Part shown: in pieces, positions 9,301 to 17,408 of the stretch | How positions within the stretch are numbered: position 1 is the stretch's first letter | How the letters are laid out: the number at the start of each line of letters is the position of its first letter | Source: DATAUD01 sp036268455 | GTDB taxonomy: Bacteria; Verrucomicrobiota; Verrucomicrobiia; Limisphaerales; Palsa-1400 | Reading direction: 5' to 3' | NCBI GenBank assembly: GCA_036268455.1 | Contig: DATAUD010000020.1 | Coordinates: 28,329-92,328, forward strand | DNA: 64,000 nt | Notes under the pieces: model-generated | Databases searched by the model: none | The model's input: only the letters and a program-made list of their open reading frames with translations | What the model was told of the DNA's origin: nothing | Translations under genes and position numbers: made by a program

Positions 9301-11998
9301 CACCGGCATGATTGCGTCCGGGCTTGAAGCGAACACGCTGGACAAACCGGGCGGCATTTTTGTGCGCCGGATGGACCAGATACCAAACGATGACCGGCTG
9401 CTTTTGCAATCGGCCGCACGAATTGTGCTTGACGACGAAAAAGGCACAGTGGCGGAACAACTCAAACATCGCAAAGTTTTGGATCCTACGATTCCAGCCT
9501 TAACGCCAACCCGTTCTGCGTTCGGGGATTTGCGCGCTCCCCTGCCCCCACGGGAATTGATTTTCCGAAACGGCCTGGGCGGATTTACCAAGGACGGCCA
9601 CGAATATGTCATCACGCTGGAACCTGGACAAACGACGCCGGCACCGTGGATCAATGTCCTTGCCAATCCGAATTTTGGGACTGTGATTTCCGAGAGCGGC
9701 GCGGGTTACACCTGGGCGGAAAACTCCCATGAATTTCGGCTGACACCGTGGACCGACGATCCCGTGCAAGACACCCCCGGCGAGGCGCTTTACATTCGCG
9801 ATGAGCAGACGGGGCAATTCTGGTCGCCCACACCGCTTCCCGCGCGCGGGGCGACGCCGTATGTCGCCCGCCACGGGTTTGGTTACACGGTGTTCGAGCA
9901 CACCGAAAACGGGATTGTGTCCGAGTTGTGGGTGTATGTGGCGATGGACGCGCCGGTAAAATTTTCGGTGTTGAAATTGCGCAATATTTCGGGGCGTCCG
10001 CGCCGCATCTCGGTGACGGGCTATTGGGAATGGGTATTGGGCGATTTGAGGCAGAAAGGCTTGCTGCACGTGCAAACCGAAGTGGACCTCAAGACGGGCG
10101 GGTTGCTGGCGCGCAATTATTACAACACTGAATTTCCAGATCGTATCGTGTTCCTCGATGTAAACGACCCGGCGCGCACGTTGACAGGGGATCGCAAGGA
10201 GTTCATTGGCAGGAACGGAACTCTGTCCCATCCGGCGGCGATGAAGCGGGTCCGGCTTTCCGGCAAAGCAGGCGCGGGGTTGGATCCGTGCGGGGCAATG
10301 CAAGTCGTTTTCAATTTGCCGGATGGCCAGGAGCGCGAAACGAGTTTTCGCCTCGGCGTTGGCCGCAATGTGGCTGAGGTCCAGAATCTGATCCGGCGTT
10401 TTCGCCGGGCGGACGCCAGCCGCGTAGCGCTCGAAGGGGTTTGGGCGTATTGGAATCGAACCCTCGGGGCGGTGAATGTGGATACGCCGGATCCTTCCGT
10501 GAATGTCATGGCCAACGGCTGGCTGCTGTATCAGACCTTGAGCTGCCGGTTATGGGGCCGGACAGGGTTCTATCAATCCGGCGGCGCTTTCGGATTCCGC
10601 GATCAATTGCAGGACGTCATGGCGCTGGTGCATTCGGAACCGGCGCTGACGCGCGAACATTTGCTTCGGGCCGCGGCGCGCCAATTCCGGGAAGGCGACG
10701 TTCAGCATTGGTGGCATCCACCGGACGGCCGCGGCGTGCGGACTCATTTTTCCGATGATTATCTGTGGCTGCCTTACGTCACTTGCCGGTACGTTTCCTG
10801 CGTTGCGGACACGGGCGTGTTGGATGAAAAGGTTCCCTTCCTTGAAGGCCGTCCAGTCAAGCCGGAGGAGGAATCCTACTACGATTTGCCGAATCGATCC
10901 GAAGAAACGGCGACGCTTTATGAACATTGCCGGCGCGCCATTGAGAATGGTTTGCGCTTTGGCGAACATGGCCTGCCGTTGATTGGTTGCGGCGACTGGA
11001 ACGATGGGATGAACCGCGTCGGTGAACAGGGACGCGGTGAAAGCGTCTGGCTGGCTTTCTTTTTTTACGATGTGCTCAACCAGTTTGCGGAATTGGCGCG
11101 GGCGCATGGCGATCCCGGCTTTGCCGAACAATGCCTGGCACACGCGCATGAATTGCAACGGAACATCGAACTTCACGCATGGGACGGCGAATGGTATCGC
11201 CGCGCTTATTTTGACAACGGAGAACCGCTCGGCTCGCACACAAATGAGGAATGCCAGATCGATTCCCTGCCCCAGAGTTGGTCGGTCATCAGCGGGGCTG
11301 GGGAACCAGCGCGTTCGCGGCAGGCGATGCAATCGGTTGACGACCGCCTCGTCCGTCGGGATGCGGGATTGATACAATTGTTTGACCCGCCTTTCGACAA
11401 ATCGGCGCTCAATCCTGGATATATCAAGGGTTACATCCCAGGCGTCCGCGAAAACGGCGGCCAATACACTCACGGTGCCATTTGGACCGTCATGGCGTGC
11501 GCGTTGATGGGCGAAACGGATCGCGCCTGGGAACTTTTTGCGCTGCTGAATCCGGTTCATCACGGCGGGACGCCCAAACAAATCGGGACTTACAAAGTCG
11601 AGCCATATGTCATCGCTGCGGATGTGTATGGCGAAGAGCCGCACACAGGCCGGGGCGGATGGACGTGGTACACTGGTTCAGCAGGGTGGATGTACCGGTT
11701 GCTCATCGAAACGCTGCTGGGTGTGAACCTTACCGGAGATCAACTGCTGCTGACCCCGCGCATTCCGAAAGGCTGGAACAGTTACAAAGTCCATTACCGC
11801 TATCGCCAAACCATTTATCACATCACCATCAATCGGCTCGTGGCTGAATGGGCCGAATCAAACCAACTCGTTCTCGACGGCAAGGAGCTTGCCGGGAAAA
11901 TGATCCCTTTGGTGGATGACCGCCGCGAACATTTCGTCGAATGTCACGCATGGAGTCCCGTGGACGCTCCGAAAAACCACGGGGCCCTGGTGGTTTGA
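3338..11998 (+). CDS. Cyclic beta-1,2-glucan synthase homologue (GT84-GH94, NdvB/ChvB type)
   Basis: This giant inner-membrane enzyme should polymerise glucose from UDP-glucose into beta-1,2-glucan and cyclise it. At 2,886 residues it is close to ChvB/NdvB (about 2,800). In order: a helical N-terminal region; membrane segments near residues 405-470; a GT84 domain with YVITLDTDTLLP near 629 and an acceptor block containing SFIGKGIYD near 720; further membrane segments around 830-1000; a glucoamylase-like domain with a characteristic NVGEQRRDGSFYDLLASEAR block near 1,321; two GH94-type beta-sandwich blocks; and a C-terminal GH94 catalytic domain with GCGDWNDGMN near 2,550. In characterised enzymes the GH94 domain trims chain length by phosphorolysis. 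No export gene (ndvA/chvA) is adjacent. The first ATG is used. The product size and cyclisation are inferred. Confidence 0.92.
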   Translation: MQKLPMRFQNWMAEQARSRLNGNEPPLRAELFGAEQLAQHAKALAASHHVETRKASNRLLARLTHNENVLRAYNRSTLTVNPTRRVTPAAEWLLDNFYLIEEQIQLARRHLPRGYSRELPRLVDGPSAGFPRVYDIVLELISHVDAQIDAASLSGFIAAYQTVEPLKLGELWAIPIMLRLGLIENLQRVTSRLTLGREDRDRADLWVDRLQDMAENSPSRLVVVVADMAKSDLSLTSSFVAEFCQRLSRQTPVLHLARSWLEQQLGEQGLTIEQLIQLESQNQAADQVSVSHSIGSLRFLSAADWKEFVEKLSLVEKALRSGDGNGDDYGSMNFATRDRYRHAVEFLARHSKLSEEEVARRAVEMAAESARERGRADRTAHVGFYLIDKGKSALAHVLNVRWPWQTVIERGIQRFPMMFYGGGIGLITLLMTLGFVEEARALNVAGWKLVFFGAVFLLCASQLAVAVMNWLSTLLVQPRLLPRLDFSRGIAPDCSTMVVVPTMLTTLEGVDRLIETLEIHHLANRDEHLHFALLTDFRDAPQEVQPGDEVLLERVKAGVEMLNQKYAPRTGVFFLFHRPRRWNPGEGLWMGYERKRGKLTELNGLLRGTSRESFSEIVGDTAILPSVKYVITLDTDTLLPRDAARELVGTMAHPLNRPVFDEKRGIVAEGYSILQPRVGVSLPSARRSWFVRLFAGEAGIDPYTRAVSDVYQDVFQEGSFIGKGIYDVDAFQRAMNGRFPENTILSHDLLESCHARSALVSDVEFYEEYPWRYNVDISRRHRWIRGDWQITQWLLPRVPGSDARRIANPLSVLSQWKILDNLRRSLVPLALVILILGNWLLLPDLGGLGSLLVLLIIALPGLLPSTAGLFGRPDDSPWRTHLRTVGESCLRQLGQIFLTLAFLPYDALVSLDAIGRTLLRLLVTRKRLLEWQTSSDTERTTRSDLAAFYGTMWIEPVVALAAGIFLGATNPASLNCAAPLIGLWLIAPWIAWRISQPIEILPLDLTAGQMNFLRSAARKTWHFFETFVTEKENWLPPDNFQETPAPTIAPRTSPTNLGLNLLANLAAADFGYLPGEGLVRRTRDALATMQRLERYRGHFYNWYDTRTLRPLLPLYVSSVDSGNLAGHLLTLGSGMREQCDEPIFAPRVFEGLRDTLRVLRTLTRDSIPMARLDAELEKAPAKLRAALALLQKAARDAAEIAASLENQSEEVKIWAQNLKRNCEEHLQEMLFLAPWVALPIPAEKIGQLDEAPTLRDLAKCEQLLTEEQQGNAELSQCLHEASDRARERMIALENLATQSDELAVMDFTFLFDRERDLFSIGFNVGEQRRDGSFYDLLASEARLCSYVAIALGQIPQDHWFSMGRLLVASRGEPILVSWSGSMFEYLMPLLVMPNYENTLLDHTCKAAVRQQIEYGRIRGIPWGISESGYNRTDVQMNYQYRAFGVPGLGLKRGLAEDLVIAPYATVMALMVMPRRACENLQRLATEGREGAFGFYEAVDYTPSRLPPDDTSVTIQSFMAHHEGMSLLALVNLLRDRPMQRRFMGCPVLKAADLLLQERVPKTAAGVLVEDLKLEDSRILGGPSEAAMRVFTNPTTPSPEVHLLSNGRYHVVITSAGGGYSRWRDLAVTRWREDSTSDNWGTFVYLRDVATGEFWSTAYQPTLRAAKGYEAIFSQSRAEFRQRPSGLEIHTEIAVSPEDDVELRRIKITNRSSEARTIELTSYAEVVLAAPAADAAHPAFSNLFVQTEFAPKTSAIFCTRRARSQEERPPWLLHLMVGHGGEQGETSCETDRFKFVGRGRTPANPAAMQDVSPLSNTVGSVLDPIISLRRTVTLQPNETTTIALVTGMTENREAAVAHAEKYQSPRMADRALDLAWTHSQVTLRQLDATEADAQLYGRLAGALIYADPARRANSSVLLNNRRGQSGLWSYGISGDAPIVLLRVSDMAKIDIVRQVVQAHSYWRMKGLTVELVILNEDVSVYRQSLQDQITGMIASGLEANTLDKPGGIFVRRMDQIPNDDRLLLQSAARIVLDDEKGTVAEQLKHRKVLDPTIPALTPTRSAFGDLRAPLPPRELIFRNGLGGFTKDGHEYVITLEPGQTTPAPWINVLANPNFGTVISESGAGYTWAENSHEFRLTPWTDDPVQDTPGEALYIRDEQTGQFWSPTPLPARGATPYVARHGFGYTVFEHTENGIVSELWVYVAMDAPVKFSVLKLRNISGRPRRISVTGYWEWVLGDLRQKGLLHVQTEVDLKTGGLLARNYYNTEFPDRIVFLDVNDPARTLTGDRKEFIGRNGTLSHPAAMKRVRLSGKAGAGLDPCGAMQVVFNLPDGQERETSFRLGVGRNVAEVQNLIRRFRRADASRVALEGVWAYWNRTLGAVNVDTPDPSVNVMANGWLLYQTLSCRLWGRTGFYQSGGAFGFRDQLQDVMALVHSEPALTREHLLRAAARQFREGDVQHWWHPPDGRGVRTHFSDDYLWLPYVTCRYVSCVADTGVLDEKVPFLEGRPVKPEEESYYDLPNRSEETATLYEHCRRAIENGLRFGEHGLPLIGCGDWNDGMNRVGEQGRGESVWLAFFFYDVLNQFAELARAHGDPGFAEQCLAHAHELQRNIELHAWDGEWYRRAYFDNGEPLGSHTNEECQIDSLPQSWSVISGAGEPARSRQAMQSVDDRLVRRDAGLIQLFDPPFDKSALNPGYIKGYIPGVRENGGQYTHGAIWTVMACALMGETDRAWELFALLNPVHHGGTPKQIGTYKVEPYVIAADVYGEEPHTGRGGWTWYTGSAGWMYRLLIETLLGVNLTGDQLLLTPRIPKGWNSYKVHYRYRQTIYHITINRLVAEWAESNQLVLDGKELAGKMIPLVDDRREHFVECHAWSPVDAPKNHGALVV

Positions 11999-12001
11999 TC
12001 T

Positions 12002-13345
12002 TTACCGGATTGCGGGTGAGGGAACTTTGGCCGTGAATTCCGCCTCGACCGCCTTCAAAAGCACCAACTCGGGCGTGACTTGGTTTATCGACGGCGGGAG
12101 ATTTACGAGGAACGGATAAATTCCGTCAACCGCACCTTGCGGCTCCGGCTCGGCCGCCCAAAGGCCTCCCTGGCCATCGCGCAATCTCACTGCGAGACGA
12201 GTTTTTCGAGGCAATTTGCGCGCGCTCACAAAAATGACGCTGTTGGTGAGCGAATAGTAACCATGGTAAAAAACGACGTTCAGCGGATTGATGGCGATAG
12301 TGGTCGTCGTCCAACCAGTGGGCGCGCCGCCACTGACCGGGCCCATGGGCACCGGCGGATTGGTGAGAAGGACGCCTAGTCTGAAGACATAGCTGCCCGC
12401 TGGAAAAAGGCCGAGGACCGAAATGTCATGGTCCGCATACGGCACCGTCTTTTTCCACCATAGAGGAGATTGGAGGTTGGTCACGATGGACTTGGGAAGA
12501 ACGGCGAGCGGTTGCGCGGCTTGAATATTGGTTGCGGATGGGTAGAACCGGGCGGAGTAGCGCAGCACAGGCTGGTTTGTGCCCAATTGCTGGCCGCGAT
12601 TGCCGGCGGGGTCTTCGGCGAACCACTCAGGGTCGTCCCAACCATCGATTTTTTTGTTCCCTCGGCGAAGTTCCCACATCGGCTCCCAATAAACGGTCCG
12701 CGTTTCCCAATATTTTGCCTCAACGCCATTTGTGCGCAGCCGCAGCCCCGTAAGAACAATGCTCAAATCACCGGCTTGTTTCTGTTGCGGCAAATCCATG
12801 GCGGAACAGTCGGCGGATTGGGCCACATACGGGTTTGGAAATTTCAATTGGCTTGTCTTGTGGTTTTTCATGTTGGTCGCGAGCATGGTCAGATTGGTCT
12901 CTCTTCGCGGGAAGACTTGGAAGAGGTGGCCTACCCGCCAAAATCGCAGGCCCCCGAACCAGTAACTCCCCTGCTCCTCGAAATCCTGGCCGTATTCGTC
13001 CACCAATTCCACGCGAATACTTTGGCAATCCACATTGGTGCGCGTAGTCGCGTTGATGGCATTCACCCAGACCACTAGCGCGGGATAATCGAGATTATCG
13101 ATGACGTCTTCCGGATTTCTGGGAGCGAAGAGCAATTGCAATTGTTTGGGCAGCCACGCATTTAAACGCCAGAACAATTTGGAAACGTGGTTGCCGACAC
13201 GATGATCGACGCCGTAAGTCACGGCCTCAACCCGGAGGATACGTCCGTCGCCAAGGTCGGCGGTAGCGAGTGGTTTTTGCGAGACATGCGAACGCGCCGT
13301 CCAGTCCAGCCACGCGCCAACCAAAACCAACATCAGGCCGACCAA
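12002..13345 (-). CDS. Membrane-anchored protein of unknown function
   Basis: I do not recognise the family. The product (~447 residues) has one N-terminal hydrophobic segment (LVGLMLVLVGAWLDW) and then a soluble, probably periplasmic, beta-rich region with many Trp, Asn and Thr residues. Near the C-terminus is a hydrophobic FYHGYYSLTNSVIFVSA stretch. The start is uncertain: TTG at 13345 or ATG at 13333 fit the membrane segment, and no good ribosome site was found. It ends four bases from the stop of the convergent glucan synthase gene, so there is no room for separate terminators. It lies divergent from the ATP-grasp operon, across about 200 bp with no other gene. Its role is unknown; an envelope location is inferred from the anchor. 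Confidence 0.6.
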   Translation of the reverse strand: MVGLMLVLVGAWLDWTARSHVSQKPLATADLGDGRILRVEAVTYGVDHRVGNHVSKLFWRLNAWLPKQLQLLFAPRNPEDVIDNLDYPALVVWVNAINATTRTNVDCQSIRVELVDEYGQDFEEQGSYWFGGLRFWRVGHLFQVFPRRETNLTMLATNMKNHKTSQLKFPNPYVAQSADCSAMDLPQQKQAGDLSIVLTGLRLRTNGVEAKYWETRTVYWEPMWELRRGNKKIDGWDDPEWFAEDPAGNRGQQLGTNQPVLRYSARFYPSATNIQAAQPLAVLPKSIVTNLQSPLWWKKTVPYADHDISVLGLFPAGSYVFRLGVLLTNPPVPMGPVSGGAPTGWTTTTIAINPLNVVFYHGYYSLTNSVIFVSARKLPRKTRLAVRLRDGQGGLWAAEPEPQGAVDGIYPFLVNLPPSINQVTPELVLLKAVEAEFTAKVPSPAIR

Positions 13346-13546
13346 GAAAATGGATGTTCTTGCTCTTGTGCTCGCGATAAGAACACCGTGCGACGGTCCT
13401 AGACTTTACGCAAGCGCGAAACACAATCGCTTTCCGGCAAGGAGTTTGCTTAGTGGATGGGGATGTGTCATTTGATCGCTTTGTGGGTTGGATTTTGGTT
13501 TAGAAATGAGCAGAATGGGCAAAAATGACACTTTCCGCATGATCTG

Positions 13547-14986
13547 ATGCTAAGAAAATACAACCAGGAGAAGTTCTTTGACGAAATGATGGACGGCGAT
13601 GGGAAAATCCGCTCCCACTACCGCCAGTTTTGTTCGCTGTTCGAGTCGATCAAGGCGGATGAGTTCGAGGAGAAACGGCACTCGATTGACCTGGCGTTTC
13701 TTCGCCAGGGGATCACTTTTAATGTTTACGGGGATTCGCAGGGGGCGGAACGGATTTTCCCTTTTGATCTGGTTCCGCGCATTATTCCGGCGGCGGAATG
13801 GGAGCGCCTGGAACGGGGCCTGATCCAGCGGATTACAGCGCTGAACCTTTTCCTGAAGGACATTTATCACGAGCAAAAAATCATCAAGGACGGGGTCATT
13901 CCGCCGTTTTACATTCTTTCCGGGAAACATTTCCGGCGGGAATTCATGAATATCAAAGTGCCGAAGGACATCTACATCCATGTCTGCGGGACGGACTTGA
14001 TTCGCGGGGCGGACGGGCAATACATGGTTTTGGAGGACAACGGGAGATGCCCGAGCGGGGTGAGCTATGTGTTGGAAAACCGGCGGGCGATGAAGCGGAG
14101 TTTTCCGGAAATGTTCGAGCGAATCGGAGTGAGGCCGGTGGAGCATTATCCGCAGGAATTGCTGAAAATGCTGCAATACACGGCGCCAGCGGGCGTGGCC
14201 AATCCAACGATTGTTTTGCTGACGCCGGGGGCTTACAACAGCGCCTACTTTGAACACACCTATCTGGCGCGGCAGATGGGAATTGAAATTGTCGAGGGGC
14301 GCGACCTCGTGGTGAGCGATGCGAGGGTGTTCATGCGCACAACCAAGGGATTACAGCCGGTCCATGTAATTTATAGGCGCATTGACGACGATTTTTTGGA
14401 CCCGACGGTTTTCCGGCGTGATTCGATGCTGGGGGTGCCGGGATTGGTCCATGCGTATCGGTCCGGGCACGTTTCGCTGGCCAATTCCATCGGGACCGGC
14501 ATTGCCGACGACAAGGTGATGTATTATTTCGTGCCGCGGATGATCAAATATTATCTGGACCAGGAGCCGATGATTCCGAATGTTCCGACGTATCTCGCGA
14601 GCGAGGAGAGCGACAAAAAATATATCCTTGAGAATCTTTCCAAGCTCGTCGTCAAGGCGGCAAATGAATCGGGCGGCTACGGGATGTTGATGGGGCCGAC
14701 GGCGGACGCAAAGGAAATTGAAATTTTTCGCGAGCGCATCCAGGCGGACCCGCGCAATTACATCGGGCAGCCGATGATTTCGTTGTCGCGCCATCCAACG
14801 CATGTGGAGAGCGCGGATTTCCAAGGGCGGCACATTGATTTGCGGCCTTACATTATTTGCGGGGAGAAGACGACGGTTGTGCCGGGCGGGTTGACACGGG
14901 TGGCGCTGCGGCCGGGTTCGCTGGTGGTCAATTCCTCGCAAGGCGGCGGAAGCAAGGACACCTGGGTGCTTTATGGAGATGAATAA
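13547..14986 (+). CDS. Circularly permuted ATP-grasp protein (DUF404/DUF407 type)
   Basis: This is the first gene of a four-gene operon. The 479-residue product matches the circularly permuted ATP-grasp family: N-terminal FNVYGD and IPFDLVPRII-like segments, the LEDNGRCPSGVSYVLENR block near residue 165, the LVVKAANESGGYGMLMGP nucleotide-binding block near 365-380, and the C-terminal LRPYIICGE and PGGLTRVALRPGS segments. ATP-grasp enzymes form amide or peptide bonds through acyl phosphates. Comparative genomics has linked this family with alpha-E and transglutaminase-DUF2126 proteins in predicted peptide synthesis or modification systems, but I know of no firmly established substrate. The ATG at 13547 is the only reasonable start; the ribosome site is weak. 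The next gene starts two bases after its stop. Confidence 0.92.
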   Translation: MLRKYNQEKFFDEMMDGDGKIRSHYRQFCSLFESIKADEFEEKRHSIDLAFLRQGITFNVYGDSQGAERIFPFDLVPRIIPAAEWERLERGLIQRITALNLFLKDIYHEQKIIKDGVIPPFYILSGKHFRREFMNIKVPKDIYIHVCGTDLIRGADGQYMVLEDNGRCPSGVSYVLENRRAMKRSFPEMFERIGVRPVEHYPQELLKMLQYTAPAGVANPTIVLLTPGAYNSAYFEHTYLARQMGIEIVEGRDLVVSDARVFMRTTKGLQPVHVIYRRIDDDFLDPTVFRRDSMLGVPGLVHAYRSGHVSLANSIGTGIADDKVMYYFVPRMIKYYLDQEPMIPNVPTYLASEESDKKYILENLSKLVVKAANESGGYGMLMGPTADAKEIEIFRERIQADPRNYIGQPMISLSRHPTHVESADFQGRHIDLRPYIICGEKTTVVPGGLTRVALRPGSLVVNSSQGGGSKDTWVLYGDE

Positions 14987-14988
14987 TC

Positions 14989-16020
14989 ATGCTTAGCCGG
15001 GTGGCCAATTGCCTTTACTGGATGTCGCGCTACATCGAGCGGGCGGAAAACATCGCGCGCATCGTGGATGTGAACCTGCAACTGCTCCTGGATTTGCGGA
15101 ATCTGGACGACGAGCGATTGGCGGAGCATTGGATGCCGATTGTCCAAAGCACCGGGGACGAGAGCGCGTTTTTGAAATTGCACGAAAAAGCCACCGGCCA
15201 GGCGGTGACGGAATTCCTGGTTTTTCAACAGACCAATCCGAATTCGATTGTCTCGTCGGTTTGCCAGGCGCGGGAAAACGCCCGGATGGTGCGGGACCAA
15301 ATCACAGTCGAGTTTTGGGAGGAGTTGAACCGGATTTACCTCTTTGTGCGTTCGCCCGAGGCGCGCAAAGTCTGGCGGCAAAGTCCCAGCGAATTTTTCC
15401 AGCAAATCAAGGCGGCGTCGCTGCACCTGGTGGGAATCGGCGACGCGACGATCCTGCACAACGAGGGTTGGTGGTTTGCGCAGGCGGGAAAATTTATCGA
15501 GCGGGCGGACAAGACATCGCGAATCCTGGACGTTCGTTACGCGAGCCTGCCGGCGCAGGGCGCGCCAAATTCCGTCAGCCAGAGCGAAGCGCTGGGATGG
15601 GCGGCGGTGCTGCGCTCTTGCAGCGCCTGGGACGCCTACAAATCCATTCGCGGCGCGGAAATCCACCCGGTGTATGTGGCGGATTTTCTTTTGTTCAACG
15701 CGGACTTTCCGCGTTCGGCGCGATTTTGCGTGGCGGAATTGAACCGCGCGTTGCGGCGCATTTCCGGGGTTCAGCCGGGGCGTTTTTCCAACGACGCGGA
15801 AAAACTTTGCGGGCGCCTTGAGGCGGCGCTGCAATTCACGACGGTGGATGAGATTTTCGAGCAGGGGCTGCATTTGTATCTGGACCAATTCCAGGACAAA
15901 CTCAACGCAATCGGAAGCGCGCTCTTTAACGCTTACATTTTCGAGGAATTCAGCAACGATGGGGGCGACATGATGGTTCAACAAGAGGAGCAACAGCAGC
16001 AACAACGGAGCGGACGATGA
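14989..16020 (+). CDS. Alpha-E domain protein (DUF403)
   Basis: An all-helical 343-residue protein opening with the family signature MLSRVANCLYWMSRYIERAE. Further helices carry conserved acidic and aromatic positions (ENARMVRDQI near 95; WWFAQAGKFIERADKTSRIL near 160). Members nearly always sit beside circularly permuted ATP-grasp proteins, as here, and are thought to partner them; no reaction has been settled. The C-terminus is a Gln-rich tail (EEQQQQQQ) of low complexity. It starts two bases after the upstream stop and ends in an ATGA overlap with the phosphofructokinase gene, so translational coupling of all three is likely. Confidence 0.92.
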   Translation: MLSRVANCLYWMSRYIERAENIARIVDVNLQLLLDLRNLDDERLAEHWMPIVQSTGDESAFLKLHEKATGQAVTEFLVFQQTNPNSIVSSVCQARENARMVRDQITVEFWEELNRIYLFVRSPEARKVWRQSPSEFFQQIKAASLHLVGIGDATILHNEGWWFAQAGKFIERADKTSRILDVRYASLPAQGAPNSVSQSEALGWAAVLRSCSAWDAYKSIRGAEIHPVYVADFLLFNADFPRSARFCVAELNRALRRISGVQPGRFSNDAEKLCGRLEAALQFTTVDEIFEQGLHLYLDQFQDKLNAIGSALFNAYIFEEFSNDGGDMMVQQEEQQQQQRSGR

Positions 16021-17396
16021 GACGCATTGGGATTCTGACGGCGGGCGGGGACACGCCGGCGCTTAATGCGACGATTCACGGTGCCGTCACGCGGGCCAAC
16101 CAGCTTAAGATCGAAATCTTCGGGTTTATCAAAGGCTTCAATTCGCTGTTCAATCCGCAATTGCCGCACGTCCACCTGAACCCGCTTTTTCAGGAGATTC
16201 CCGAATTGGACCCGACCAAGGGCGGGACGCTCATCGGCTCCTCGCGCGATTACGTCGATCCGGAAAAAACGGATGAGCTGGACCTTATCGCGTCGAGGCT
16301 GAAAAAAATCGGCATTGAGGGTTTGATTTGCATTGGGGGCGACGGGACGTTGAACGGGCTGCAACCGCTGGCAGATCGTTTGCCGACGGTGCTTGCGCCG
16401 AAAACCATCGACAATGACCTTGGTTTGAACTACCCGAGCGAACCTGACGAATGGGTTCGCGCGAAAGACGATAACGGCACGCGTTTTAAATATCGACGCA
16501 CTGAATCGCACGCCGTTTTTGGGCTGGACCAGATTGTCAATTACGCGACGCCTGGGTATGCGACGGCGGTGTATGTTTCCGCTTCGGGCGTGGAGCGCAT
16601 TCGCACGACTGCGGAGAGCCATCGGCGAATTGCGATCATCGAAGTGATGGGGCGGCATTCCGGCTACATCGCGATGGGGACGGCGTACGGGCAGCCGGAC
16701 ATCATTTTGGTGCCGGAAGTTCCTGTTGACATGGAACGAATGGTCGATCGCATCAAATATCTTTATGACTTGCAGAAAAACGTCGTCATTGTTTGCGGCG
16801 AGGGAATCACCGACGAGCAAGGGCACGAGTTTGGCTCGGGATCGGAAACGTACGACCCGGCCGGCAACGTCATCCTGAGCGGGGCGGGAGAATCGTTGCG
16901 GGCGATGTTGATTCGGATGATTGGCGACCGGTATTTTCAACTTTACAGGCGTTGCGAATCGGCGCGCGAAGCGATCTTCCTGCGCAAGGTCGGGCATACG
17001 CAGCGCGGCGGGCGGCCAATTCTATTTGACAGATTTTATGCCGCGCAACTGGGCGGGAAAGCGGTGGATTTGCTGGTCGAAGGGCGCAATAACGCGGTTT
17101 CCATTCTCCAGCATAACGAACAAAAGGGATTTTACGTGGACGGTTACGACGCCAACCGCTTTCGGGACCGCTGGGGGCATATCCACGCCCGGTTCATGCA
17201 CCCTTCATTTTACGACCGCGACCGAATGCTGCCGTCGCAGACGGGCATCGATTATTTGCTCCCGATTTTCACAGATGCGATTGGAGACGACGACATGGAG
17301 GCGGTGAGAACGCGATTGTTCGCGCCCGGAAGCCTGACGCATCCGTATCATAGCATCAACACCGACGTTCAGAAACGAATGCGGTACATCGAATAA
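16017..17396 (+). CDS. pfkA: 6-phosphofructokinase, group II ATP-dependent type
   Basis: This enzyme phosphorylates fructose 6-phosphate to fructose 1,6-bisphosphate in the cytoplasmic glycolytic pathway. Of its 459 residues, motifs are GILTAGGDTPALNA (5-18), IGGDGT (106-111), PKTIDND (128-134; Asp132 corresponds to the catalytic base), and EVMGRHSGYIA. Gly in GGDGT rather than Asp (GGDDT) points to ATP rather than pyrophosphate as donor, while Lys in PKTIDND is the state shared by group II ATP enzymes and PPi enzymes. Its ATG overlaps the stop of the alpha-E gene (ATGA), and the transglutaminase follows 12 bp later. A glycolytic kinase inside this cluster is unusual. The donor assignment is by motif only. 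Confidence 0.9.
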   Translation: MRRIGILTAGGDTPALNATIHGAVTRANQLKIEIFGFIKGFNSLFNPQLPHVHLNPLFQEIPELDPTKGGTLIGSSRDYVDPEKTDELDLIASRLKKIGIEGLICIGGDGTLNGLQPLADRLPTVLAPKTIDNDLGLNYPSEPDEWVRAKDDNGTRFKYRRTESHAVFGLDQIVNYATPGYATAVYVSASGVERIRTTAESHRRIAIIEVMGRHSGYIAMGTAYGQPDIILVPEVPVDMERMVDRIKYLYDLQKNVVIVCGEGITDEQGHEFGSGSETYDPAGNVILSGAGESLRAMLIRMIGDRYFQLYRRCESAREAIFLRKVGHTQRGGRPILFDRFYAAQLGGKAVDLLVEGRNNAVSILQHNEQKGFYVDGYDANRFRDRWGHIHARFMHPSFYDRDRMLPSQTGIDYLLPIFTDAIGDDDMEAVRTRLFAPGSLTHPYHSINTDVQKRMRYIE

Positions 17397-17408
17397 AAAG
17401 AAAAACAA

